Shown in pieces: positions 51,977 to 61,201 of a DNA stretch of 64,000 nt. Under the pieces are notes generated by a model. The model did not search any database. It had not been told where the DNA came from and saw only the letters and a program-made list of their open reading frames with translations. The stretch is from Photobacterium gaetbulicola Gung47 (GTDB lineage Bacteria; Pseudomonadota; Gammaproteobacteria; Enterobacterales; Vibrionaceae). The translations under genes were made by a program, and so were the position numbers. Position 1 is the first letter of the stretch. Each line of letters begins with the position of its first letter. The stretch covers positions 2,418,001 through 2,482,000 of the forward strand of contig CP005974.1 of the NCBI GenBank assembly GCA_000940995.1, read 5' to 3'.

Positions 51977-52975
51977 ATGAAGCTAGATGAAATAGCAAAA
52001 CTTGCCGGTGTATCCCGCACCACAGCCAGTTACGTGATAAACGGTAAAGCTCAAAAATACCGGATCAGCGAGAAAACCCAGCAAAAAGTCATGGCTGTTG
52101 TCAATGAGCACAACTTCCGCCCCGATCATGCAGCCACCTCTCTTCGGGCAGGAAGCAGCCGCTCCTTTGGCTTGATCATTCCTGATCTCGAAAACAGCAG
52201 CTATGCCAAGCTAGCCAAGCTTCTTGAAAGCAATGTGCGTAAAGCGGGTTACCAGCTGATCATCTCCTGCTCGGATGATGACGCAGAGACGGAAATGAAA
52301 GTGGCCGAAACGCTGCTGAGCCGCCGTATCGATGCCTTGATAGTGGCCAGTACCCTGCCCACCGATAATGACTTCTACCAACGGATTCAAAAAGGTGGAG
52401 TACCGGTGATCGCCATAGACCGAGCCATGAACGATGAAATGTTTGCCAGTGTAATCAGCGAAGATCTCGAAGGAGCATTTGATCTTACCCTTAGCCTTTT
52501 GGATAAAGGAGTAAGCAGTATCGGCCTGGTGGGTGCGGTGCCTGAACTCGGCGTCTCCAAAGAGCGTGAACAAGGTTTTTTGTCCGCAATTCGCTCCTAC
52601 AGCAGTCAAACGCAAAAGCCGGAAGCCAAAACGTTAATTGCCAACGGTGATCATTTTAGCCAGCAGCAAGGTCAGCAGCAGGTACAGAATTGGATCGATA
52701 ATGACTGCATGCCGGACGCCATCCTTGCGACCTCCTATACCCTGTTTGAGGGGGTGCTCGATTGCCTGCTCGCCAACCCGGAGTTGATGCAAAAGACCCA
52801 TCTCGCTACTTTTGGTGATAATCGCCTGCTCGATTTCTTGCCCATCAAAATTCAGTCGCTGCCGCAGCAGTTTGAACTTATCGCTGATAATGCTCTTGAA
52901 CTGGCCCTGAATGCTATCGCAGGCCGGTACAGAACCGGAGTGGAAGTGATCCCACGAAAAATCAAGCGCCGCTAG
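51977..52975 (+). CDS. fruR: Fructose repressor FruR (Cra-type LacI regulator)
   Basis: A 332-residue LacI-family regulator. The N-terminal HTH reads MKLDEIAKLAGVSRTTASYV, then INGKAQKYRIS, whose hinge is as in E. coli Cra. The effector domain has FGLIIPDLENSSYAKLAKLL. It binds fructose 1-phosphate. It is encoded divergently from fruBKA with three operators between them, so it should repress both. The start ATG at 51977 lies behind ACAAGAAGCAGA. It may also control gluconeogenic genes such as ppsA. Confidence 0.95.
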   Translation: MKLDEIAKLAGVSRTTASYVINGKAQKYRISEKTQQKVMAVVNEHNFRPDHAATSLRAGSSRSFGLIIPDLENSSYAKLAKLLESNVRKAGYQLIISCSDDDAETEMKVAETLLSRRIDALIVASTLPTDNDFYQRIQKGGVPVIAIDRAMNDEMFASVISEDLEGAFDLTLSLLDKGVSSIGLVGAVPELGVSKEREQGFLSAIRSYSSQTQKPEAKTLIANGDHFSQQQGQQQVQNWIDNDCMPDAILATSYTLFEGVLDCLLANPELMQKTHLATFGDNRLLDFLPIKIQSLPQQFELIADNALELALNAIAGRYRTGVEVIPRKIKRR

Positions 52976-52998
52976 TCAGCGGCCCGTTGATCTCGTCA

Positions 52999-53026
52999 GC
53001 CCAACCCAACGGGGTTGGGCAACTTT
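52999..53026 (+). terminator. Terminator between fruR and the GTPase operon
   Basis: GCCCAACCC (52999-53007) and GGGTTGGGC (53012-53020) form a 9-bp stem, followed by AACTTTCCC. The weak T-run leaves it uncertain, but it lies between two convergent genes. Confidence 0.6.
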
Positions 53027-53039
53027 CCCATCGCAGGCG

Positions 53040-54575
53040 CTACGCCATATAGCGTTTCACCGCCACCTTACCGAGACGATACAAACGCTTTGCCTGCTTG
53101 TTGAACGCATCACGCCGATGCTCCATCCTGCGCCGATTGAGCTGGGTATTTACTCCTTCTTCGAAGGTACTCAACAAGGCTTCAGCCAAACTGTCCATGT
53201 TATAGGGTTGCTCGTTGGGCGGCATCGCAACCACAACTGCATCATCCGGTGCCAATTGCATATTGTTAAATTCAAGCGCTGCCTTAATGGTCGTCGCCTT
53301 CGGTGACACAGGGGTTGATAAATCGTAGGGCGGCTGCCACTCCTGCACTGGTTGCAGGCGATCAACCTGATTGAGCACCATGATTATTTTGGGCTTTTTA
53401 CGGCTGCGATTATCAGCCTGCTGATAATATTCATCAAATTGCTTACGCAATATCACATCGCTCTTTCTCGCGGGCTGGTTGGCTTTAAGTACCCACAGTA
53501 CAATGTCACTTTGCACCATCTGATTGAGCAATTGCCTGTTGGTGGCCTCATGGCCATCAATACCCGGTAAATCAACAAGGTGAATGATGTCAATTCCATC
53601 AACATAGCACCGGTGGATGACCATACTGTCCGTTGACGGAATCGCGCTTACCTCAGCCACCATGCTGCCGACAAATGTATTGATCAGTGAAGATTTCCCT
53701 GCGCTTACCTGGCCGACGACTGCGACCCGAAGCGGCTCGAGCTCCTCGGCAAAATGCGCATCATCAGGTTCATGGCCCTTGAGCTCACCGTCTGCCACCT
53801 TGTACCGGCCGCTGTACAAGTCTATTGCCACCGACAAGACTTCCTGTAGCAGTACTTTTTTCAGGGTGAACTGGACCTCTGCGCTAACTTCATCGAATAG
53901 GCGTCCCAGCAGTTGCCCTCTGGCCTCAGCAATCAGTCCTGCCGGGGTCATGGCCCTGAATACCCGATAAACATCATAAACCTTTTTCGCTGCCCCCAGT
54001 TTGTCTTTGTGGTGGTAGCCTTGCTGGAAATAAGACAGTTTTAGCGTCTCGGCAAAGGGCACGTGGTTGAGCAAAAAGTGGCGATAACGGTGGCTCACCT
54101 TTTCCAGCATCAAGAGGAACTCTGGCGCGGTAAATGACAATGCCTTGATATCGCGTTCAGGGTAATACTGGCTGGCAACGGCCTGCGACAACGCGAGGGC
54201 ATACCCCCTTAACGCAGGCCAGCTATCATCCTGTTCGAGATATTGGCCGATAGCCGGGCTGAGTGCGTTCCAAACCTCGCGGTCAAACTCCCCCCACTCT
54301 CCCGACGGGGCAACGTCATAATCACTCTCCAGCTGTATGGCCTCTTCAGAGCCATTACGCCGAAGCCGGCGCAACCAAACAGCGCCGGCAATAACGAAGC
54401 CTGACGAGGAAGCAATCAAAATAGATAAAAACAACCATTGGTCATCCTGGATGATCTTAAACAGCCCCCACCCGGCTAACACAAGCACCGGAATGATCAT
54501 CGCGGCGAAAGCTAAAGGGGCCACCCCCACCGAAAAGCGATTAAGCAGGCTGACACTATTGATTGTTTTTTTCAT
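53040..54575 (-). CDS. Membrane-anchored dynamin/Era-like GTPase
   Basis: A 511-residue protein. Two N-terminal membrane spans (about 18-40 and 48-68) precede a helical region, then a GTPase domain: G1 VGQVSAGKSSLINTF at about 287-301, G3 VDLPGIDGHEATN, and G4 LNQVDR (an N-Q-x-D variant of NKxD). Before the G domain lies a long helical part (about 100-270) and behind it a basic helical tail (LNRRRMEHRRDAFNKQAKRL). The layout resembles the YfjP/YeeP and bacterial dynamin-like groups. It is the last gene of the efflux operon and overlaps the previous GTPase gene by 20 bases. Function unknown; membrane remodelling or coupling is inference. Confidence 0.85.
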   Translation of the reverse strand: MKKTINSVSLLNRFSVGVAPLAFAAMIIPVLVLAGWGLFKIIQDDQWLFLSILIASSSGFVIAGAVWLRRLRRNGSEEAIQLESDYDVAPSGEWGEFDREVWNALSPAIGQYLEQDDSWPALRGYALALSQAVASQYYPERDIKALSFTAPEFLLMLEKVSHRYRHFLLNHVPFAETLKLSYFQQGYHHKDKLGAAKKVYDVYRVFRAMTPAGLIAEARGQLLGRLFDEVSAEVQFTLKKVLLQEVLSVAIDLYSGRYKVADGELKGHEPDDAHFAEELEPLRVAVVGQVSAGKSSLINTFVGSMVAEVSAIPSTDSMVIHRCYVDGIDIIHLVDLPGIDGHEATNRQLLNQMVQSDIVLWVLKANQPARKSDVILRKQFDEYYQQADNRSRKKPKIIMVLNQVDRLQPVQEWQPPYDLSTPVSPKATTIKAALEFNNMQLAPDDAVVVAMPPNEQPYNMDSLAEALLSTFEEGVNTQLNRRRMEHRRDAFNKQAKRLYRLGKVAVKRYMA

Positions 54576-55734
54576 GATCTTGGCGGTTATCCATGTTGTC
54601 TGCCGTCGCCCTGCCCGCTTGGCTGGACTTTGCCTGTTTTAATGCCTGTTCAAACACCTGGCGAATATCTGTCTCATCAACCGTTTCTCCTCGGCTGATA
54701 TGATATAAATACTTGCAGCCAGCACGGCCAATGGCGTATGTCAGGGCGAAGCTGATGGCAACCGCGACCGCACTGCCGACTGTCTGTCCATAAACCGGTA
54801 TAAACTTTGCCAACTGCCTAAGCCCCAGCTTGGTGGCATATTTCAGGGCAAAACTGCTGCCAAGCAGGCCGGCAAACTCGCTAAAGTGTTTTCGGTTCCA
54901 CTCAACACCGTACTGCCGTGCCAAACTGTGCAGCATTTTTCCCTGAAGGGCCGGAACAGATACCATGCCGACACCGGGCAGTGCATCCGTTGCCGCGGCA
55001 CTGCCGGCATACCACATGACTTCTTGCTGCAGCTTGAGAAAGTTACTGTGCTCAGCATCAAGGTGCCGCTGCGCCTGCTGCATTAGGTGGATTATCGGCA
55101 ACATATCGGCAAGTTGCTGATTCAGGGCCGATAACCCAAACGGCTCGCGACCGTGCGCCGCAACCATTCCTGCCGCATAAGCCTGGAAATCGACATTGAC
55201 CGACATCAGGGTGGTTCCCCACACTTTCTCTACCTGATCCTGGTTATAGCGAATCGCCTGCAGACGCTGCTCCGGGTCGACAATCGACAAGCAAGCGGTA
55301 TGAACGACCAGGACACTATCAATCCGGCCATCTTTTCGGATTTTCTTCAACGCCGACAGCACATCGCTCTGTTCGGGCTCTTCGGCCTTCATGACCACCA
55401 GAAGAGCATGGCTCTGGGCCTGACAGGCAGAGATATCCTCGGCAGGATCATAATCAGCTTCCGATAGCCCGCGGGTATCGAGAAAGCGCAAAACAGGGTT
55501 ATCGGCTGGGAACGAATATTCCACGGCGGTTTGAGTGCAAGGCTGAAAACCATTGCCAACCTCGACCAGTTCATTGCCTGTTACTGTCGCGACCAAAGTC
55601 GACTTGCCCGCTCCGGTCTTACCCAGCAACCACAGCGTTGGCAGGGAGGATTCCCAGAGCTGGTTTGCGGCTTGCAGGCCGGGATCCTTGTCTGGATTAA
55701 TGTACTGGTAGATATTCTTAAAAAACTGCTGCAT
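54556..55734 (-). CDS. GTPase with C-terminal membrane domain
   Basis: A 392-residue protein. The G domain is N-terminal: G1 LGKTGAGKSTLVATV (about 36-50), G3 FLDTRGLSEADYD and a variant G4 (VVHTACLS instead of NKxD). The C-terminal half has glycine-rich hydrophobic parts (GMVSVPALQGKML..., then VYGQTVGSAVAVAISFALTY) like the DUF697 domain of YcjF-type GTPases. It probably sits at the inner membrane. It overlaps the next gene by 20 bases, so the two GTPases are coupled and may form a heterodimer, as paired dynamins do. The start ATG at 55734 follows TGAGGC. Confidence 0.85.
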   Translation of the reverse strand: MQQFFKNIYQYINPDKDPGLQAANQLWESSLPTLWLLGKTGAGKSTLVATVTGNELVEVGNGFQPCTQTAVEYSFPADNPVLRFLDTRGLSEADYDPAEDISACQAQSHALLVVMKAEEPEQSDVLSALKKIRKDGRIDSVLVVHTACLSIVDPEQRLQAIRYNQDQVEKVWGTTLMSVNVDFQAYAAGMVAAHGREPFGLSALNQQLADMLPIIHLMQQAQRHLDAEHSNFLKLQQEVMWYAGSAAATDALPGVGMVSVPALQGKMLHSLARQYGVEWNRKHFSEFAGLLGSSFALKYATKLGLRQLAKFIPVYGQTVGSAVAVAISFALTYAIGRAGCKYLYHISRGETVDETDIRQVFEQALKQAKSSQAGRATADNMDNRQDHEKNNQ

Positions 55735-55793
55735 GCCTCAGCCATAGCCTATTCATTGTCGCTCAATCAGGCCAATGGCAAGCAGTGGCATGC

Positions 55794-56588
55794 CTATCGC
55801 CCTGTCAAAAATTTCATGCCGGAACCGAGAATGTTTTTAATATTCACCGGTATAATGGTGACAATACCATATCCTTCTGAAAAGTTCGGATTTATAGACA
55901 AGTAATATTGAATATCCCTTTTGGTGCTGCGCTGAAACGAGGCAATCTCCTGCTCGCCATAGTCGACCGAACGTTGGACATAACAGAGGTGGGGGTGCCA
56001 GTCCGGCTCTCTGATCATCACAGTTTGTTGTAAGTAATCGAGGATCCGAGAAGCTGGCTCGGTCAATTGTGTATTCGCCTTGGGATACAGTTCGGGCAGG
56101 AACTTGGCCATCACGCGGTACATAGCAGGACTAATCATGGTATCGGCATAATATACCGGGGTCAGTGGATGACGCATATAACACTTCGCCGCCTCAAGCA
56201 GAGAAAATGTCACGGTTTGGTTGCCATGACGCTGATCGGGAAGAAAGCCAGCGGATGCCCCTATGATGATCGTTTCCTTGCCTTCGACATCAGTTTTTTG
56301 GAAGGTCAGCAAACAATATCCCACCAACCTCACTTTGCCATTATCGTCTTCATTGCCAATGACCCCGTTGCTTTTGTGGCGGGCTATATCCGGAAATGGC
56401 TGGTAGAACAGCTTGAGTTTTCGCTCATAGGCGTCGGTTCCCAAGAAATACTTGTTGAAATAAGCATTGGGTTCAACCCCTTTGAAGCAATGGGCAATCA
56501 GGCCCAACAGCTGAGCCTCTTGCTCTTCAGACAGCCAGTTATGGCTTTGGGTTAATGTCAGCGTACTCAGCGGTTTGACTTGTGTCAT
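55794..56588 (-). CDS. Unknown protein, possibly GNAT-like
   Basis: A 264-residue soluble protein. I do not recognise a named family. The middle stretch LVGYCLLTFQ, then IIIGASAGFLPDQRHGNQTV and SLLEAAKCYMRHPLTPVYYA, has the strand-loop-helix layout of an acyltransferase acetyl-CoA site (R-x-G-x-Q/T), which suggests a GNAT fold at low certainty. It has no signal peptide or span and so is cytosolic. It lies between the AI-2E permease and the GTPase pair in the same operon, 23 and 59 bases from its neighbours. The start ATG at 56588 has AAGGATGCTGAA ahead. Confidence 0.6.
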   Translation of the reverse strand: MTQVKPLSTLTLTQSHNWLSEEQEAQLLGLIAHCFKGVEPNAYFNKYFLGTDAYERKLKLFYQPFPDIARHKSNGVIGNEDDNGKVRLVGYCLLTFQKTDVEGKETIIIGASAGFLPDQRHGNQTVTFSLLEAAKCYMRHPLTPVYYADTMISPAMYRVMAKFLPELYPKANTQLTEPASRILDYLQQTVMIREPDWHPHLCYVQRSVDYGEQEIASFQRSTKRDIQYYLSINPNFSEGYGIVTIIPVNIKNILGSGMKFLTGR

Positions 56589-56611
56589 TTCAGCATCCTT
56601 GCTTTAATCCA

Positions 56612-57733
56612 TTAGTCCTTCAAAGACTTCTCTTGCGATGGGTCTGAAGACGGCTCATCGCTTTGTTGAGGCATTTTCATCCAGGTCATAAATAGCTCAT
56701 ACCAAATTGCCAAAATCACGGCCCCGATGAACAACCCGATAATACCCGCTGAGATCATCCCGCCAATCGCACCAATCAGGATGACGGGCATTGGGATCTC
56801 CACTCCCCGCCCCATCAACATAGGTTTGAGGAGGTTATCGGACAACCCGGCCAATAATACCCAAACAGTGAAAATTGTAGCAGGTGTCGTGTCCATATAT
56901 GAGAATACATAGACAATAACCGGCAGTACTATCAACAAGGCCGGCAGTTGAGCAATGGCCAAAATGAACACAGCAAAGGTGATCAGCCCTGCCGCGGGGA
57001 TCTGGAACACGAACATCGCCGCGCCAATCAGGATCGACTGAATGAAGGCAACCCCCACCACCCCGAGCAACACACTACGTATAGTCGCGGCAATCAAACC
57101 GGCCCACTCTTCACCATGCTTACCGACAACCCGTACCGAAACCTGCTTCACCGCTTTCGCCATTGCTTCGGAATGGGCCATAAAACCAGCCGCAATAAGC
57201 AAGGAGATAATAAACATCACCACGGTGGCTAAGCCACTACCCAGCGCTCCCGCGAACGCGCTGACCCCCGCTTTAATTTCCTCGCCGTAGCGCACCAATG
57301 CCTGCTCCATATTGGTGGCAAACAATGACCAGGTACTGTGGAGCTTGCCACCGATCAATGGAATTTCAGCGACTCTTGCAGATGGACCCGGCAGCTTGAC
57401 CGATTCGTTCTGTAGAAACTCGGTTAAACTGACAATGCCATCAAAAATTGATCCCATCACAATCACCAATGGCACTACCAAAATGGCAATACCGATAAGT
57501 GCTAATACAGTTGCCGACAAACCGCGCCGACCTTTCATCACCCCTTCAAGTTTAAGCGTCAGCGGCATCAAGGCCACGGCAATAATCGCCCCCCAGAGAA
57601 CTGGGATAATGAAGGGCTTGATAATCCCTAAAGTCCACCCGATCAGGATAATTAACAGCCCAATCCGAATAGCAGACTCCAGCATGTTATTGATAAATAT
57701 TTTGCTTTTGTACTTTTCTAATTGTTTATCCAT
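56612..57733 (-). CDS. AI-2E family transporter
   Basis: A 373-residue inner-membrane protein with about seven spans. Family features are the N-terminal pair IRIGLLIILIGWTLGIIKPF and IPVLWGAIIAVALMPL, the long cytoplasmic helical loop, and a C-terminal VILIGAIGGMISAGIIGLFI. Members (YdgG/TqsA, PerM) include exporters of AI-2 and Na+ or H+ antiporters, so the substrate is open. The ATG at 57733 has ATCAGGAAAACAACG before it and overlaps the upstream channel gene by 8 bases; the upstream in-frame start at 57763 is less likely. Confidence 0.87.
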   Translation of the reverse strand: MDKQLEKYKSKIFINNMLESAIRIGLLIILIGWTLGIIKPFIIPVLWGAIIAVALMPLTLKLEGVMKGRRGLSATVLALIGIAILVVPLVIVMGSIFDGIVSLTEFLQNESVKLPGPSARVAEIPLIGGKLHSTWSLFATNMEQALVRYGEEIKAGVSAFAGALGSGLATVVMFIISLLIAAGFMAHSEAMAKAVKQVSVRVVGKHGEEWAGLIAATIRSVLLGVVGVAFIQSILIGAAMFVFQIPAAGLITFAVFILAIAQLPALLIVLPVIVYVFSYMDTTPATIFTVWVLLAGLSDNLLKPMLMGRGVEIPMPVILIGAIGGMISAGIIGLFIGAVILAIWYELFMTWMKMPQQSDEPSSDPSQEKSLKD

Positions 57734-58397
57734 CGTTGTTTTCCTGATTGTTTTGGCTGGCACCGACCAGGCTGGCTACAACAATTGCCATATAGAACAC
57801 ACCAGCAATCGCTTCTAGATACACAATAACCTGAGCAACGGGGGTAACGGGGCTGATATCGCCGTAGCCCAAAGTGGTAAGGGTGACAAAACTAAAGTAG
57901 GCCGCATTGGACAAGTTATCGCCCCAATCTTTGGCTTCGAGCCCGGTGAAGGAGCCCGGAGAAAATTCCAAGATCAACAGGTAGGCAATAGCCCACATCA
58001 AGCCGAGGAGTAGAAACAGAGCCAGGGAACCGACGACCTTATTGTTGTCGATCGTGCCAGTAAACAATATCTGGCGCATAATCGACTTAAACGTGCCGAA
58101 AAAAAAGCACAGCATCAGGACCAACATGGCAATATCGATCTGCCTGAAACCGAACAGCTCTTTGATAACCACCAGCACTACCCAGGCGATCAGCAAGCTC
58201 ATCAAAAAACGGAACCAGCCCGAGTCAAATCGCAAGCTCATCAAACAGACCACAAAAGTCAACAAGGTGATAGCTTGCAGGATCTTATCTAACCAAGTGA
58301 TTTGCAGTACTTGATCAAGCGACGAACTGACCAACAGAATAATCAACGCGATCGTGAGGTAATAAAAATTATTCTTTTCGGTGATCTTCTTACCCAT
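57726..58397 (-). CDS. Potassium channel family protein
   Basis: A 223-residue inner-membrane protein with about six hydrophobic segments. The last pair flanks the pore loop and carries the K+ selectivity filter TLTTLGYGDISPV. The filter is the canonical T-x-G-Y-G. There is no RCK or CNB domain at the C-terminus, so gating must depend on something else, such as a partner protein or voltage. It lies between the membrane-fusion gene and the AI-2E permease in the efflux operon. The start ATG at 58397 has GAGGAGGCAAA ahead. Confidence 0.9.
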   Translation of the reverse strand: MGKKITEKNNFYYLTIALIILLVSSSLDQVLQITWLDKILQAITLLTFVVCLMSLRFDSGWFRFLMSLLIAWVVLVVIKELFGFRQIDIAMLVLMLCFFFGTFKSIMRQILFTGTIDNNKVVGSLALFLLLGLMWAIAYLLILEFSPGSFTGLEAKDWGDNLSNAAYFSFVTLTTLGYGDISPVTPVAQVIVYLEAIAGVFYMAIVVASLVGASQNNQENNDG

Positions 58398-58414
58398 TTT
58401 GCCTCCTCATCCGC

Positions 58415-59323
58415 CTATTGTGTCTGCTGTGAACCCGAATCCTGCTGCTCTTCCATCACCATGATGGATGCCGTCATGCCAAATCGTAAGTTCACCCCTT
58501 CAGGTAAGGCGGCCAATGTGATTTTCACGGGGATACGCTGCGCCAGGCGGATCCATTGAAAAACAGGGTTTACACTCGGCAACAAGTTATAGCCCACGGC
58601 ACCATTTTGTGGTGCTATCCCCCACCCGACTGAATCGACCACCGCTTCGATCGGCTGCTCGGGATAGGCCATCAAGGTCACTTTGGCCTCGTCGCCAATC
58701 CTGATATTGGCCAGTTGGTTCTCCCGGAAATAACCGAATACCCAGAAACTGTTCACATCGACCACGGCAAGCAAAGGCTGATTGGCCACCGCTTGCGTCC
58801 CCTCACGTATGTCCAAGTTAGACACATAGCCATCGACCGAAGCAAACACCTGGGTAAACTCCATATTCAGCTTTGCTGCGCGTAAATTTTGCTCGGCCAC
58901 TTTGATTTGAATCAGCGACTCCTCGTAGGAAATTTGCCGGCGGGTAATGTCCTTAAGCGAGACCGCACCTCGGTCTTTGCGTTGGATATCAAGCAACCGG
59001 TCAAGCTCAATCTTTTTGCCCTTGGAACTTATTTTCGCCCGCTCTAACGAGGCCTCTGCCTGCGACAAGGCAACGTCATAGGTCGTGGGGTCAATTTGAA
59101 ACAGCAACTCACCTTTGCGCACAAACTGATTATCAACGACAGCCACGTAGACAACGGGTCCGGATACTCTAGGTGCCACTTTAATGATATTGGCTCTGAC
59201 CTGACCGTTTCGTGTCCAGGGATTTTCAAAATATTCTTGATATTTCTGGTAGCCCAAATAGATAGCACCACCAAAAATGATGAGGTTCAGCGCAATAACG
59301 AATAGCTTTTTTATACTCTTCAT
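58415..59323 (-). CDS. Membrane fusion protein (HlyD/EmrA type, AaeA-like)
   Basis: A 302-residue periplasmic adaptor with one N-terminal span (about 6-24, LFVIALNLIIFGGAIYLGY). Lipoyl-type beta segments follow (ANIIKVAPRVSGPVVYVAVV, then VRKGELLFQIDP), then a helical hairpin and FTQVFASVDGYVSNLDIREG. It joins the inner-membrane FUSC pump to the outer-membrane factor. The position after DUF1656 and FUSC matches the aaeXAB operon that exports aromatic carboxylates in E. coli. The start is ATG 59323, behind TTAGGTGTGC; a GTG at 59329 is possible. Confidence 0.92.
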   Translation of the reverse strand: MKSIKKLFVIALNLIIFGGAIYLGYQKYQEYFENPWTRNGQVRANIIKVAPRVSGPVVYVAVVDNQFVRKGELLFQIDPTTYDVALSQAEASLERAKISSKGKKIELDRLLDIQRKDRGAVSLKDITRRQISYEESLIQIKVAEQNLRAAKLNMEFTQVFASVDGYVSNLDIREGTQAVANQPLLAVVDVNSFWVFGYFRENQLANIRIGDEAKVTLMAYPEQPIEAVVDSVGWGIAPQNGAVGYNLLPSVNPVFQWIRLAQRIPVKITLAALPEGVNLRFGMTASIMVMEEQQDSGSQQTQ

Positions 59324-59331
59324 ATGCACAC

Positions 59332-59541
59332 CTAAAATTGAATAAAATAAGCATCAATAGCAACGGTGTAGAGCACCGTTATTGCCAGAAATGTCATCGA
59401 TGGATAAGCAATTAACCGGGACAACCGAGTTTTATTGAGGATCACAACCGTTATCCAAGTCGCTATCACAGACAAGATGATGACCAGCAAAAAGGGTGAG
59501 TAATACACGTCTCCCCAGGACATTTCATGCGGCATTTCCAT
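59332..59541 (-). CDS. DUF1656 protein (AaeX-like)
   Basis: A 69-residue membrane protein with two hydrophobic spans (about 15-35 and 45-65: LLVIILSVIATWITVVI and FLAITVLYTVAIDAYF). The N-terminus (MPHEMSWGDVYYSPFL) is typical of DUF1656/AaeX. It always travels with HlyD/FUSC efflux genes, and its role is not known. It starts on the base after the stop codon of the outer-membrane factor gene (TAGATG). Confidence 0.92.
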   Translation of the reverse strand: MEMPHEMSWGDVYYSPFLLVIILSVIATWITVVILNKTRLSRLIAYPSMTFLAITVLYTVAIDAYFIQF

Positions 59542-61191
59542 CTATGGACCTCCTGGGTATTGCTGCTTGGCCGGATCTATCGGCTCACCAAAGGGAGAGA
59601 CCGCCTTCGGCACTTCACCGGGCGACAGCACCGGCAATTGGGTGTCGTCTAGCATTTCGCCCCAGTCTGTCCGGCTTTCCATTTGGGATCGCAGTGCATC
59701 ACTAAGATATGAACGGCCGGTTTCTGCCTCCCAGCCACCGCCCAATGACTTGTAGAGCGCAACGACCTGATTGGCAACATTCCCCTTAACGATCGCATAG
59801 GCATCTTCACTGCGGGTCATTTTCTCCAGTGAATTTAGCAGGCGCTCGAAACTGATTTGGCCATTTTCGTACTGAGTCAGGGAGATATTGTAGGCGCGAA
59901 CGGATGCATCAACAGAGCGGAAAGCAAGATCCTTCTGAACCTGGTTGAGCTGGTAAGACTCCAAAGCATTGGTTACTTCCTGTACCGCCAGCAAGACCTG
60001 CTTGTTGTAGTTGGTTAGCGTCTCTTGGAAGCGGGCATCTTGGGCTCGGATCGCACTCTCTACCCGGCCATACTGGAAAATATTCCAGGAAAAAGCAGGG
60101 CCAAGAGAAAGATTAAGCGAATCGCTGAAACTAAAGTCATTCCCTGCCGGAACGGTACTGTTGATGCCAATCACACCGAACAAGGAAAACTGCGGATAGA
60201 GATCGGCTTCTGCAATACCGATTTGGCTGCTCTGGGCATGGGCCTGCAACTCGGCCAATTGGAGATCGGGCCGGCGCAGCACCAAGTCGGCTTCGACCTG
60301 CGTATGGATAGGTGATGTTGCGGGGATCAGCGAAAACTGATCATAATCACTCGTCAGCCTACGGCTTCGGGTCGCGGCGTATTTACTATCAAATGCCGCG
60401 ACTTTGGCATTCACCCAAGAGCTGTCTAGCAGCTCCATGGCTTGCTCCGGAAGGATCCCCAGCAATACCGCAATGGCATTGCGTGACTGCATCATACCGA
60501 TTTTCAAACTTGGCAGTGCCGATTCGGTGTTGTATAGCTGGGTCCTTGCTTGCTGAACATCGAGCTCAGTAACATTACCCGACTCATACTGAATCTCGGT
60601 GATCCTTTCCACCCGGCGCTGAATGTCAATATTGCGCTCAGATAACAACACCCGCTCCTGAAAGGTGCGGTAGTTGATGTAGTTCCTGGCAACTTCAGCC
60701 GTGATGGTAACCAAAATATCGTGATAGGAAGCGATTGAGGCATACAAGGTTGCCTCTGCTGACTCGACACCGAGTGCGTAGCGCCCCCAGACATCCAGCT
60801 CCCAGGCGGCATCGAAACTCAACGAGGCATTGTCGAAGGTATTTTCATTCTGGTAGATTTTCGCCACGCTTCCCGACACATTCTGGCGCTGTGGATACTG
60901 AAAAGATTCCGCCACGCCAAGTGCTGCGCGGGCCTGTAAGATCCGAAGCCCTGCCGCCTCCAAATCCAGGTTTTGCTGGCTGGCCTTGTCGACCAGGGCA
61001 TTAAGCACAGGATCATTGAACTGCTGCCACCAACGCGCAGTCACCGTCTTACTGTACGCCAGGTCCTGTGTTGACCACGATGTCGGCAATGTCGCGGGGG
61101 CCACCCCCTCAAATTTCGGCCCCAGCACCGTACAGCCTGACGTCACCAGCAGGGAAATCACTGTTAAGCAAACGCTGATCTTACCTACCAA
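59542..61191 (-). CDS. Outer-membrane efflux lipoprotein (NodT/OprM type)
   Basis: A 549-residue lipoprotein. The lipobox is LVTSGC (about 16-21), followed by the family start TVLGPKF and the TolC-type duplicated helical hairpins (DVQQARTQLYNTESALPSL and LRRPDLQLAELQAHAQSSQI, the latter the RRPD signature). It forms the trimeric outer-membrane channel of the efflux system. The tail of about 70 residues (EMLDDTQLPVLSPGEVPK...) is longer than usual. The start is TTG 61191, supported by AGGGGGCATAAC directly in front. Confidence 0.93.
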   Translation of the reverse strand: MVGKISVCLTVISLLVTSGCTVLGPKFEGVAPATLPTSWSTQDLAYSKTVTARWWQQFNDPVLNALVDKASQQNLDLEAAGLRILQARAALGVAESFQYPQRQNVSGSVAKIYQNENTFDNASLSFDAAWELDVWGRYALGVESAEATLYASIASYHDILVTITAEVARNYINYRTFQERVLLSERNIDIQRRVERITEIQYESGNVTELDVQQARTQLYNTESALPSLKIGMMQSRNAIAVLLGILPEQAMELLDSSWVNAKVAAFDSKYAATRSRRLTSDYDQFSLIPATSPIHTQVEADLVLRRPDLQLAELQAHAQSSQIGIAEADLYPQFSLFGVIGINSTVPAGNDFSFSDSLNLSLGPAFSWNIFQYGRVESAIRAQDARFQETLTNYNKQVLLAVQEVTNALESYQLNQVQKDLAFRSVDASVRAYNISLTQYENGQISFERLLNSLEKMTRSEDAYAIVKGNVANQVVALYKSLGGGWEAETGRSYLSDALRSQMESRTDWGEMLDDTQLPVLSPGEVPKAVSPFGEPIDPAKQQYPGGP

Positions 61192-61201
61192 GTTATGCCC
61201 C

